A stretch of DNA of 64,000 nt from Macrosoma leucophasiata. Its lineage: Eukaryota > Arthropoda > Insecta > Lepidoptera > Hedylidae. The notes below the pieces were generated by a model that was not told the origin of the DNA, made no database searches, and saw nothing but the letters and a program-made list of their open reading frames with translations. Below, one piece after another: positions 11,222 through 21,378 of the stretch. The stretch covers positions 1,550,001-1,614,000 of the forward strand of contig JAWQUS010000017.1 of NCBI GenBank assembly GCA_036365455.1, given 5' to 3'. Both the position numbers and the translations under genes were made by a program. How positions within the stretch are numbered: the stretch's first letter is position 1; each line of letters begins with the position of its first letter.

Positions 11222-11640
11222 CTTGTGGTGAGAGGAAGTATTAGTTTACTGGGTCCAAAGTCCAATGTTGAGTTAACAGTTAGATTAGTTTTTGGTAGGA
11301 ATACCGTTAAGTGTATTTAAAAAGTTAATCAGTTTAATGTAGTTTTTTATCACTTTTCCACTTCCGACAGTATTTTTTATTTTTGAACAGTTTGGTCAGT
11401 CACTAATTTTATGAGTTTAATTGTTTATTTACGTTTTTATACTGTCAAAATTCACTTGGTAATTTTGGCACTGTTTCTTTATAATTTTGATCACAAACAC
11501 TTGTACTTAATATTTTTGTGCAATACTTTAATATTTTGAAAACTTTTAGAAATAATATTCACTTAAACATTTATAATTAATTTTTATTTACGGAGTTCAT
11601 GTTTGACAGATAAGCGCCATCTGTCAAGGTCCAAGTCAAG

Positions 11641-12707
11641 GTCAAGGTAGTACGTCATTACTGCTATGCTATGGTCCTGGGTTCGATCCACGGATCAGGG
11701 AGATAAGTCGTGTTCTTAAATTTTTCTATTTTGTGGAAGTTTTGCAGTGCCTTTCGGATTTTGGTAGTGTCCCTAGATATGACAATGGACTAGACACCTT
11801 TCACATACAATCACAAGACGTACCTAACTAATAAATTGTCGGCCAAAGTAGTGTCGGTGACAGACATATACTTTTTTATGTAACGAAGCTTTCAAACACG
11901 CATGCAGCTCACATGAATGTTAAGTGATGACTGTAGTCTACACTAAAGATGTGTAGGTCCGGATGGATAAGGATACACGGACCCGCATCACTTGCCTACC
12001 GTATGGAACTATGGATTTACATCCGATTAAATCTCTAAACGTGGGTCTGACAGTTCCGGTCCGACAGTGCCGGCCCGACATGGGTCCGACAGTACCGACC
12101 AGATCCGAAAGCTCAGACCTGCATCGCGCATGGATTTACATCAATTATTGATGTAGATTGACCTATTACCATCATCTAACCGTTACACAATAGTGCTGAA
12201 CACTATCATTTGGCGGGAGATACCTAGATTAGGTAATGCAGTGGTGCCTACGTCCTCTACTCCCTACACGGACACTGCCACCATACTACCTAATGCATTT
12301 CTAATACATGTTCACATGTATTAGAAATGCTCATGCAATGAATTAGAAATGTATTCCACGCTGCTCCGATGCGGGTTGGTGGAGAATGCGGGTTGATGGT
12401 TAGGTAAACAAAAATAAATAAATAAAAATAATAAGAAGTTTATCGGATAATTTAACAGACCCAAATGCAAATTACCCTCTGTGAAATAATTTAGAGCTAC
12501 TTTACATTGAAGTTAATTATTTTTTTAGAAGATAACCAGGAACGAAGCAGCTCAAGGCTCGGCATTGCAATCTACTTGCTTAATTATTACGGTATAGGTA
12601 ATTTTAGTATTCACAGAGAGGCGAAGTAATTTGAGTTTATGCTCTGATGAACTTCAAATTCCTCATTATGACTTCCCTACTATGGTTTAATAAATATAAA
12701 TTATAAT
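11641..12707. repeat. Repeat remnants upstream of the LINE
   Basis: About 11668-11800 is a decayed tRNA-SINE copy (TGGGTTCGATCC, then the CTTTCGGATT-type body). About 12190-12290 is a fragment of the 270-bp SINE-like family (GGTAATGCAGTGGTGCCTACG). A small inverted repeat lies at 12290-12350 (TTTCTAATACATG twice, inverted). No host exon seen. Confidence 0.45.
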
Positions 12708-13083
12708 AATCTAGTGGTAATAAGCCATTATTTCTACGTAGGGATCCTGGGTTCCATTCCCGAGTCGGAGGATTAGTACTTTCGGTTTTTGCGCCTTTCA
12801 TCTTTCGGAAGCTACCAAGTCTGATAATGTCACCGGAGTTTTCAATAGACTCGCTACCTCATATGGGTAATCAATCAATAATATAACATGGGAGTCAATG
12901 GATAAAATGTAACCGACGAATAGTGGATGTTTAAATGTAGATAGGTATGTTATACTTATCTACACATGAACCGCCTTCGCCACGTGTTACATGGCATGCG
13001 CCAAAACGTTACCGGTGACGGTGAGTGGTTGGTGTTGCTTGAATACATGCATTTACCTCTGCCTACCCCTACGGGATAATTGC
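12708..13083 (+). mobile_element. tRNA-derived SINE (family with CTGCCTACCCCTTCGGGGA tail), diverged
   Basis: B-box-like GGGTTCCATTCCCG near 12750, then the TTTCGGAAGC, GTTACATGGCATG and TTTACCTCTGCCTACCCCTACGGG blocks shared with 26216-26535. Confidence 0.6.
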
Positions 13084-13156
13084 GTCTCGTAAATTATAAT
13101 TATTGACGGATCTATGGATTCCATAGACAGATTATCGGTTTTGATTTTATTAGATA

Positions 13157-13449
13157 CATAGAGCAACACCGGAGGGGCGTAGCCATATGCAGGCGTTCCC
13201 CTATGTCAAAGTACAAGACCAAATGGTAATATGCCTGTCGTCCAGATATTTTATTGTGTGCGTGAAATTGTTTATGTAGTTTGTTAAAGTCAAGGTGTGA
13301 GTTTCGTTATAATAGACGATTTTTGTAGTGTGAGTGTGTGTCACATGTATTTTCCACCGCAAAAAATGACAGACTGTTTTGCATCGGTAATAAACGCTAT
13401 GGCTACTCCCCTCCGATCCGCCGCGACCGGTGGGCCGAGTTGCTCTATG
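13157..13449 (+). mobile_element. hAT-type MITE with 8-bp TSD
   Basis: Begins CATAGAGCAAC and ends GTTGCTCTATG, flanked on both sides by ATTAGATA (8-bp TSD). Eight-bp duplications are typical of hAT elements. A related copy lies at 45093-45432. Confidence 0.75.
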
Positions 13450-13868
13450 ATTAGATACAACTGATTTTATAAGTTAGATACCTATATTATGGAGCGCCAT
13501 CCCAGGAGCTTTATCACCACTCAATAATTAAAAATAAGAGAGAGTTAGCTGAATAAAATTAATCTGCAGTTCTATTAAATATTCGTGACCACATTAAATT
13601 CTAAACGAGTTAACAACTGCACTTTTCCGCTCTCTTGGCACTTGGGCTGACCCAGTTTTTACTTTTTAACTAATTATGTTGTCTATTGAAAGAGACGAGT
13701 GCTTTTAGAATGGGAAATTGTGTTCCTATTTTTAGATTTATTATTATCTAACTATAATGGTAAGAAAAAACAAAAAAGCATGCAGTTCACTTGGAAGGTC
13801 ATCACTTCGGCCGACAGACGTCCACTGCTAGAACAAAGCCTCCCAATAAGGCGGCTATGCCATAATTT

Positions 13869-14166
13869 GCTGGTGGTAGAGCTCCAGTGACGGAACTCGC
13901 GGGCGTAGGCGTAGGGCGTAGGCACCACCGCGTTACCTTATATACTTGCCGCTAAATGGTAGTGTTCAGCACTATCGTGTTCCGGTCGGGTGGTAATGTA
14001 CGGCCCTGTAATTTCCGGCACAGAGGAATAACACCTAATGCCTCGGGAGTGGCAGCGCATCTGCATTTTGACCTCTGGTCATTGTGTGGGTGTCTATAGG
14101 CTGCAGTCATCACTTAACGTCAATGTGAACTGCATGCTTGCTTGCCACTTTTATTACATAGAAAAA
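13869..14166 (+). mobile_element. 270-bp SINE-like repeat (family B), plus orientation
   Basis: Begins TGGTGGTAGAGCTCCAGTGACGG and runs through GCCGCTAAATGGTAG, TTCCGGTCGGGTGG and ATAGGCTGCAGTCATCACTT to an A-rich end. More than ten copies of this family occur in the window. Confidence 0.7.
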
Positions 14167-14337
14167 TCGCCACGCTTGGCATGCGGATTGGCGATCATTC
14201 CATATGCCCTTATAGGAACGGTTAACAATCCATGTGAACTGCAGGTTTGTTTGCCACCTTGGTTACATTAAAAAAAATATAACTCTCAAGGGATATACCT
14301 ATGTAGGTATCCCTTAAAAGTACCTACCTAGGTCATC

Positions 14338-14660
14338 ATCATCATCATTTCAGCCAAAAGACGTCCACTGCTGAACAAAGGCCTCCTCCAAAGATTGCCA
14401 CAACTAACGGTCCTGGGCCGTCCTCATCCAGCGATTGCCCGCGACCTTCACCAGGTCGTCGGTCCATCTTGTGGGAGGCCTACCTACGCTTCGTTTTCCG
14501 GTACGTGGTCGCCACTCTAGAACTACTCTGCCACAACGGCCGAGTTCTTCGAGCTATGTGCCCTGCCCACTGCCACTCGAGTTCTCACTATTCGGTGAGC
14601 TTTGAGGGTAACTTTGGTTCTCATGCCAATCTCCTAATTTCTGACCTAGTACTAGGTACT
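14338..14660 (-). pseudogene. RTE-type LINE 3' fragment
   Basis: On the minus strand it corresponds to the C-terminus of an RTE reverse transcriptase (the RWTDDLV region at about 14440-14470) followed by the tail CAGCAGTGGACGTCTTTTGGC and a GATGAT run. Frames are broken. Confidence 0.65.
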
Positions 14661-14943
14661 AGGAAATGAGCCTAGACTCTATACGCAATTAGAAAACACA
14701 AAACTTCCATTATCAGTATGTCATGTACATATTATGATATATGAATTGGGTCAAACTGCCGGGCACAGTAAATTACACATCACATAGATCAATAGTAAGG
14801 ACGTGACACGCTACAAAATTGTAATGTAGATGTGATAAGAGATAGCAGCGACAGTGGTATAATTATTAGGCTACATTACTGGGCTAGAGTCGCTAGTTTA
14901 ATTAGGTCATGTTCAGTATGCACATATATGCGTATATTTTAAC

Positions 14944-15183
14944 TAGTGGTAGAGCTCTAGTGACAGAGCTTGCGGGCGTAGACACCACCCCATTACCTAA
15001 TATACCTACTTGCCGCTAAATGGTCGTGTTCAGCACTACCGTGTTCCGGTCAGATGGTAATGTACGGCCCTGTAATTTCCGGCATACAGGCATAACACCT
15101 TAGGCCTCAAGAGTGGTAACGCATCTGCATTTTGACCTTGGTTTTTGTGTGGGTGACTATAGGCTGCAGTCACCACTTAACAT
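14944..15183 (+). mobile_element. Family B SINE-like repeat
   Basis: Same block order as 13869-14166 (AGTGGTAGAGCTCTAGTGACAG to ATAGGCTGCAGTCACCACTTAACAT), lacking the A-rich end. Confidence 0.65.
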
Positions 15184-16003
15184 GGGCCTTTCCGTGGACT
15201 CTAAAAATCGCAGAAATTTGGTATAAGACTCATGATTCAAAACTCAGGTGTCCTGCGTGAAGGCCCCGAGAACCGGAGGCCTATAGCGGACCGCCCCTCC
15301 CCTCCCCCCTCTGCCCCCTTAATCTTAGGGATTCTACGCCTAAGTTTTTTTGTATGCCTGCAGTACTTACGTATTTTCTCATATCGTTCAGTGGAGTATG
15401 CTTCCTTGCAATTTTCATCATATAAAAAAGGGTAGCTTGATTACTTTCCATGCTTTCCATCATCAACTCGGACAGCACAATTTGGACAAACAAAATTATG
15501 TTCCTAGAGAATCTCATCACGCAGGTAATTGCGTTCATAAAACAATGGGGCGTGTTCGCGAGGCCGATTTCACAATATATTTCAAGGCAAGTTGTGCCAT
15601 TGCATCGTGATATTGACTTATGTAAACGCTACATGTGGTGGTATTCGCGAATTATTATGTATTCATGTATTCAGAATCTATCAAATATCGCTCAGGGCAA
15701 AAAGCATGCACGCACACTGTGCTCGTCTGTGGTATAAGTTCAGAATTGTATCCAGGACTCGACATTATACAATGAATGGGATGAATTATTCGACTTCAGA
15801 ATTCATTCCGTTATGTTTCGCTAACTTTTCCGTGGCATTAATTCGACAACATGTAACTATTTCATTCCAAAAACTGGGTATTACTATGCCAAAAACACAA
15901 CATAATAATATTTTTTTATGTTAAGGCCCCCACCATACCAGAATTGTAGGTTTTCCGTTCAATTTGGGACCTTCCTTCTTATTTTCGAACAAGTAAGAAT
16001 GGT
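15184..16003. other. Intergenic stretch without a supported gene
   Basis: Several short open frames overlap here (15232-15924) but none has family features or consistent splice signals. It includes a C/T-rich patch at 15290-15320. Confidence 0.35.
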
Positions 16004-16169
16004 TGTTTATTATATTATTTCGCAATAACACATGCTTGTGAAAATTTACTTTATTTTTACCGAAGTAGTTCGGTAGCTCAGTTGGAAGAGCGGCTGGACT
16101 AGATTCCCAGTGGCCGCGAGTTCGAGTCTCGCCTGAAGTCAAATTTTTCTTTCCATTTTTCTTTAAAAA
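16004..16169 (+). mobile_element. tRNA-like retroposon, short form (copy T1)
   Basis: An AT-rich inverted end block (CGCAATAACACATGCTTGTG), then a tRNA-like body (TAGCTCAGTTGGAAGAGCGGC to GTTCGAGTCTCGCC), then a T-rich terminator. Near-perfect 13-bp duplications (AAGTAAGAATGGT and AAGTATGAATGGT) flank it, supporting retroposition. It lacks the roughly 200-bp middle found in other copies. Confidence 0.65.
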
Positions 16170-16518
16170 AAAGTATGAATGGTGTTTCGATTCCTTACTT
16201 ACATGATTTATAATTAGTAATTAATGGTAGCTAATTAGATACCCGACACGTTAATAACGATCCTGGTGCAGTGCCCTTAGAGGTACAGTGCTGCACTGCC
16301 TCCAAGTGTACTGCATCGACATGCACGAGTTATGTACCCCTGGTACACAATTCACAATACCACGGGTGGAAATATCTACACATCACGTAGGTACATCTTG
16401 TTCACCCAGATAAACTGTGTAGGTGTATCGCGGGCAAAGAGCAAAAAAGCGGGACAGGATGCAGGATGCATCCATCGTTTTGTAGATCGTACGTTTATTT
16501 TATAAAGTATAGGTATTT

Positions 16519-17000
16519 ACGATAGATAGCAGTCGTTAAACCTTGTCGGAGGCCTAAAAACATCCGACAGCGGATTGGCCACTACCCCTTGTCTAAACCA
16601 ATCCGCACTGGAGCAGCGTGGTGGAGTAAGCTTTTTTTTTTTTTTTTTTTATGTAATGGAAGTGGTAAACAAGCATGCAGTTCACATTGATGTTAAGTGA
16701 TGACTGCAGCCTATAGACACCCACACAAAGACCAAGGTCAAAATGCAGATGCGTTACCACTCCTGAGGCCTAAGGTCTTATGCCTCTGTGCCGGAAATTA
16801 CAGGGCCGTACATTACCACCTGACCGGAACACGATAGTGTTGAACACTACCATTTAGCGGCAAGTATATTAGGTAATGCGGTGGTGCCTACGCCCGCGAG
16901 CTCCGTCACTGGAGCTCTACCACCAGTAAGCTCCAGGCCTCCCCACAAAAAGAGGAGAGACTCGTGCCCAGCAGTGGGATGTCTCCGAGCCCTCCACAGA
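16519..17000 (+). repeat. Tail of 5S-type SINE/LINE, split by a family B insertion
   Basis: GATAGCAGTCGTTAAACCTTG, then CATCCGACAG, GCAGCGTGGTGGAGTAAGCT, interruption at 16633-16924, then CTCCAGGCCTCCCC and CCCAGCAGTGGGATG. The same tail continues the 5S-like head at 27842. Confidence 0.6.
16633..16924 (-). mobile_element. Family B SINE-like repeat with TSD
   Basis: Complete minus-orientation copy with an 18-nt or longer poly-T (poly-A on the other strand). It is flanked by AGTAAGCT at 16625-16632 and 16925-16932, an 8-bp target duplication. Poly-A plus TSD shows that this family moves by retrotransposition. Confidence 0.8.
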
Positions 17001-17640
17001 TTGAGCTCTTTTGCTCCAACCAACACTAGTGGCGTGCGGAACATGTGCACACCACCTAGCTTGGGACTTTTCTCCATTCGGGCAGTGGACACCGGTTGTT
17101 AACCCCAGAACTAACTTGTCTTAAATTTTCCACAAAAACTACTAAAACCTGAGCTCGATCGTGCTAAGCTTTAAACCTTTTCAGTAAAACGAAACGTTCA
17201 AAGAACTGTCTTGATTCTTCAACCTGATTTAGCATTTGATATAATAATTAGAATAAATAATTTTAGAACAGTCCTACCTCAACCACGTCATCCTCCGTGC
17301 AGCCAGTTACAGTGACAATAGCAGTTCGGCTCCACTGCGGGAATTGGCGCGAAAACGGCTGCAGCGTTGGCAGCAGCGGCGGTGCACCCATGCCGACTTT
17401 TGCACATCAACTGTATAAAAAACTTCATACAATCGCCCCGTCAATTCATACGAAAGTGAAAAGGCCACTTGATTAATCATTGATATAAATACACAACTAA
17501 GACCCCCGTAAAATTATATTGGTACAGGACTATTTTAAAACTAAAATTCATTCATCGCAACAAAATCTTATACTGACGTTTTTAAACTTTTGCCGGGGTT
17601 TTTTGGGAATTATTTTTAATCTGTAAATAAACAACTCCGT
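17001..17640. other. Intergenic stretch, nothing recognised
   Basis: No supported exon or repeat boundary. A GC-richer patch at 17290-17400 has no open frame I can support. Confidence 0.3.
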
Positions 17641-17659
17641 TGCCTAGCAACGGCTAGTA

Positions 17660-17942
17660 ATAGATAATAATAGACATAGTTGGTAATAGATGGCGCTGCT
17701 GCTACCATAAAGCAATGCAATAGATGTGAAGGAAAGATTTGACAAATCGGGCAGGCACAGAGTACATTTTATCTATATCGGGCAGGGCTTCAGTAGCTCA
17801 ATTGGAAGAGCGGCTGGACTAGATTCCCAGTAGGTCGCGAGTTCGAGTCTCGCCTGAAGTCAAATTTTTCTTTCCATTTTTCTTTAAAGTTAAAATATAT
17901 TTCACAAGCATGTGTTAATGCGAAATAATATAAAAACAATTA
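17660..17942 (+). mobile_element. tRNA-like retroposon (copy T2)
   Basis: Flanked by an 11-bp duplication AACGGCTAGTA (about 17649 and 17945). It contains GATGGCGCTGCTGCTACC, the tRNA-like body at 17786-17862, CAAATTTTTCTTTCC and TCACAAGCATGTGTTAATGCG. A short GGGCAGG-containing segment is duplicated just before the tRNA part. Confidence 0.75.
17786..17862 (+). repeat. tRNA-like sequence (cloverleaf-capable, anticodon-position AGA)
   Basis: The acceptor arms GGCTTCA and TGAAGTC pair, the D stem is GCTC/GAGC, the T arm is GCGAG-TTCGAGT-CTCGC. The anticodon stem CTGGA/CCCAG has one A-C mismatch around the loop CTAGATT. The variable loop is short, unlike a true serine tRNA, and the sequence is repeated nine times in the window. 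I therefore read it as the Pol III head of a retroposon, not a working tRNA gene. Confidence 0.6.
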
Positions 17943-18465
17943 TTAACGGCTAGTATTTTAATCGGATAGCTGTAGGTAAATGAGAAACTTGTGTAAGGAT
18001 GTTTTTATTAATATGTTTTGATCATACGTATTTAAGAAGATGTTTTTACTTTAGTAATGTTACTAATCATGAGTCTCTACGGAAAATATCTAAGTTAAGA
18101 TAAATGCTTAAATTAATCATGATGTGAATTTATTTGCAACTAAAAAGTTTTATATCTCAATACGAATATCCGATAATGACTATACAGGGTTACCATTATC
18201 TATTTTCACAACTTTCGTTTTAGTAGATGTATGTTTGATTCTGACATTTAAGTTTAAAATAAATTATTTCAATGTTGAAACTAAATCAAAATACTAGTCA
18301 GATGAAAATAATTATTCCTTTGAAAAATATTTTGAGACTCGAAAAGTGTTATACCATACTGACTGCTACCAGAGAATATTTAATAATACAAGAATATGTA
18401 ATTTGCGATTATGCATGTACATACTTACATACATACATGCATGTACATCAAGCAAAGATAATGGA

Positions 18466-19166
18466 ATCCGAGAGGGTCCAACTCCCGGATTCCATTCAAC
18501 TGCGATCTCTCTCAGCAACGGAAACCTACAAATACTTGGGAATGTCAGAGGCTTTAGGTATATGTGAGGCTGACATGAAACAATCATTGAGGGAGCGTTT
18601 CTTTGGCCGCCTGAAAAAAGTACTAAAAAGTATTTTGTCAGGCGGTAATAAGGTTCGTGACTTCAATGGTTGGGTCATGCCAGTCTTAATGTACTCCTTC
18701 GGCATACTCAAGTGGACTCAGACCGACCTGGAATCCCTAGACAGGAAAGTCCGCTCTCTACTTACATCATACCGGATGCACCACCCACGCTCATCGGTAA
18801 TGAGGCTGTACACCCCACGGAGATGTGGGGGTCGAGGTTATCTGAATGGTCAATCCCTACATAACCGTGAGGTGTGCAGCCTCAGAGAATTCTTCCTGGC
18901 CGCCAAAGGTGGGATGCATCAGGATATGGTGGCGGTCGATAGCGGACTCACCCCTCTGCCACTGGCTAAACAGAACTGGCGCAAACCTGTGGTTCTCACG
19001 ACCAGCGACCGCAGGAATGTATGGCAAGGCAAGGAGCTGCATGGACGATTTTACCAGGCCCTTCATGGGCCAGATGTAGACTTTCAAGCATCCGTAGCCT
19101 GGCTACGATTCGGGGACCTATTCGGGGAAACTGAAGGTTTTGTCTGTGCAATTATGGACGAAGTTG
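18466..19166 (+). pseudogene. R4/Dong-clade LINE, reverse transcriptase C-terminal part (truncated)
   Basis: Open frame with ETYKYLGMSEALGI, FNGWVMPVLMYSFGILKWT, MHHPRSSVMRLYTPRRCGG and VCAIMDEV, typical of the region after the catalytic core in R4/Dong/Rex6 elements. It is 5' truncated: the first about 60 codons of the open frame starting at 18272 are unrelated. At 19167 it runs straight into a tRNA-like repeat dimer, which ends the frame at 19234. The same LINE resumes at 20213. Confidence 0.75.
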
Positions 19167-19730
19167 AGGGTAAAAGCGACTTCTTTACGATATTCAATAA
19201 ACTGAAAAGTCTATTATATAGGTTGCCTAACTAGCATAGTTGGTAATAGATGGCGCTACTGCTACCATAAAGCAATGCAATAGATGTGAAGGAAAGATTT
19301 GAAAAATCGGGCAGGGCTTCAGTAGCTCAATTGGAAGAGCGGCTCGACTAGATTCCCAGTAGGTCGCGAGTTCGAGCCTCGCCTGAAGTCAAATTTTTCT
19401 TTCCATTTTTCTTTAAAATAAAACATATTTCACAAGCATGTGTTAATGCGAAATAATATCAAACAATTATTAAGGGTAAAAGCGACTTCTTTACGATATT
19501 CAATAAACTGAAAAGTCTATTATATCGGTTGCCTAACTAGTATAGTTGGTAATAGATGGCGCTACTGCTACCATAAAGCAATGCAATAGATGTGAAGGAA
19601 AGATTTGACAAATCGGGCAGGGCTTCAGTAGCTCAATTGGAAGAGCGGCTGGACTAGATTCCCAGTAGGTCGCGAGTTCGAGCCTCGCCTGAAGTCAAAA
19701 ATTTTTCTTTCCATTTTTCTTTAAAAATAA
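19167..19730 (+). repeat. Tandem dimer of the tRNA-like repeat (copies T3 and T4, 306-bp period)
   Basis: Two head-to-tail units, each with GGGTAAAAGCGACTTC, TTGCCTAACTAG, GATGGCGCTACTGC, a tRNA-like body (19315-19391 and 19621-19697) and TTTTTCTTTCC. The second unit is cut off by mariner sequence. The dimer shows that the unit can exist as a tandem. Confidence 0.75.
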
Positions 19731-20212
19731 AAAACTGTTTTGTGATCAATTCTCAGTTCTTCAGCTACGTCGTAACTACTGATGTGTCGATCTTGCTCCA
19801 CTTTTTCAAAAATGGTATCCATTTTATCCGTAATAGGGCGACCAGAGCGAGGTACATCTTTGACATCAAAATTTCCGGATTGAAAACGCTTAAACCAAAT
19901 TTGTGCTACTCTCACAGACACTGCACTAGGTCCATAAACATAGCAAATTGTTTTCGCGGCTTGCGTTGCATTTGTACCTTTTTTGTAGTAAAATTGTAAA
20001 ATGTATCGAATTTCTTCATTAGATTCACTCATCTTGACAGTACGAAAAACAAATGAAAATCACACATTTTCCTAATTTGAATTTGGAATTATGTTCTTTA
20101 AAATTTTAACTTTCAATGATACCAAAACCAGCCAGATACAAATACTACAGCCAAAATAGATTTTATTACAAGTTCATACATACTATAATGCGAAAAGACT
20201 TTTTCCCCAACC
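19731..20212 (-). pseudogene. Half of a mariner transposon (N-terminal transposase plus one TIR)
   Basis: On the minus strand: terminal repeat with GGTTGGGGAAAAAGTC at 20212, 5' UTR, then MSESNEEIRYILQFYYKKG to ELRIDHKTVF, the helix-turn-helix half of a mariner transposase, truncated at 19731. TA lies at 20213-20214. The missing half and other TIR suggest deletion when the tRNA-like dimer arrived. Confidence 0.85.
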
Positions 20213-20935
20213 TATTATGTCGGGCATGCCACCGGCCGGGCGAATCTCTCAGGCATATTGTGTCTGGCTGTTCAAGTCTTGCCAACGGCGAATACTTGCA
20301 CAGACATAACCAACTAGCCAGGATTATACACCAGCAACTTGCCCTGAAATACAACCTTGTGGGCGCGGGGTGCCGTACTACAGGTATGAACCCGACCCAG
20401 TGCTTGAAAATGGCCATGTCACAATGTATTGGGATAGATCTATCATCACTGACAGGACTATTGTAGCCAATAAGCCTGATAAAGTGGTGATAGATCGATT
20501 GGAGCGCCGTGCAATGATTGTTGATATTACCGTCCCTCATGATGGGAACCTCGTGAAGGCTGAAAAGGATAAACAAATAAAATACCTTGACTTATCCCAC
20601 GAGGTTGTCGCCATGTGGGATGTGGATTCTGCTGTCATTGTACCGGTAGTCGTCACGGTTAATGGACTCGTAGCGAAGAGCCTCGACCACCTCAAGGGGC
20701 TCTCGCTGGGAAATAGGGTCAAGGGCTTGGTGCAGAAGGCAGTTCTTCTTGACACGGCACGTATTGTGAGGAGGTTCCTCTCCGTAAGCCCCTAACCACC
20801 GGCAGCTAGGACCCTGCTCCCGCTACCGGCGGAACCTATTTTGTATGTTTTTATATATGTATGTTTTTTCTTTTTTAATAAAATGTGTATGTAAAAATAT
20901 ACAATACATGTAAAAAGCTAAATAAATGAGACTAA
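20213..20935 (+). pseudogene. R4/Dong-clade LINE, zinc knuckle and restriction-like endonuclease part
   Basis: CRACHRPGESLRHIVSGC gives the CCHC knuckle, then HRHNQLARIIHQQLALKY. A frameshift at the G-run near 20368 moves the frame to VPYYRYEPDPVLENG, with WDRSIITDRTI, KPDKVVIDRLERRAMIVDI (PD-x-D type nuclease core) and LLDTARIVRRFLSVSP before the stop at 20795. The 3' end runs into TAATAATAA, the kind of target used by Dong elements. Confidence 0.75.
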
Positions 20936-20942
20936 TAATAAT

Positions 20943-21140
20943 ACGTATAGACCGGACACTTCGACGTCCCGCCCAATATCCGCGCCTCTGGCCCAACCTC
21001 CTCCCCTCTTATGGGCGACGTTTGGTATTCTCTACGTGCTGTGCACACAGGTGTAACTGTAAATACACGTCACTGATTGATGTATGTGTAATAAAGACCA
21101 AATTAAGCGCTTGTATGGAATTGATAAAAATAAATATTTA
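20943..21140 (+). repeat. Dispersed repeat C, copy 1
   Basis: GTATAGACCGGACACTTCGA to GGTCTTTATTACAC-type blocks occur inverted at 42150-42365. This repeat lies only about 170 bp upstream of the start codon at 21313, so the promoter of the 16-exon gene is either very short or includes repeat sequence. Confidence 0.6.
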
Positions 21141-21312
21141 AAGATCCTGTAGTAGATATTTTAATTTAGAACAGGCAATCATGTGGAATGAATGTCAAAT
21201 TCAAATTTTGTAGATATTGGCGGCTACTTGTCAAGTTTTGTTTGTTGTTGATTTTAGAATATTTTTTATCTCTTGTAAAAATCAAATAGAACGTCTTTTG
21301 CAGTGTATTTTT

Positions 21313-21378
21313 ATGGAGACTTGTGTGCGAGGATTTTCTTTCATGCCTGAACACAAATCCGATTTAAAGGAACTACAG
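21313..21378 (+). CDS. Exon 1 of the 16-exon gene (start codon)
   Basis: First ATG in the frame, encoding METCVRGFSFMPEHK to KELQ, ends CAG|GTATGT in phase 0. About 170 bp of unique sequence lies upstream. Confidence 0.75.

Larger units (their letters stand above)
6720..11640 (-). mobile_element. CR1/Jockey-superfamily LINE, near full length, minus strand
   Basis: Two long open frames (ORF1 11221-9842, ORF2 9879-6988) lie between a roughly 400-nt 5' UTR and a short 3' UTR. The 3' UTR contains AATAAA and ends in a tandem CTTTGA-type microsatellite tail (6755-6780), as expected for CR1-type elements. Both frames are intact, so the copy looks young. I did not find a convincing target-site duplication. 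It sits between the divergent CCDC92-type gene and the 16-exon gene. Confidence 0.85.

Noticed and set aside
18272..18465. First about 60 codons of the 320-aa frame as part of a LINE protein
   Set aside because: This part is AT-rich and unlike R4 proteins; the LINE similarity begins only at about 18466.
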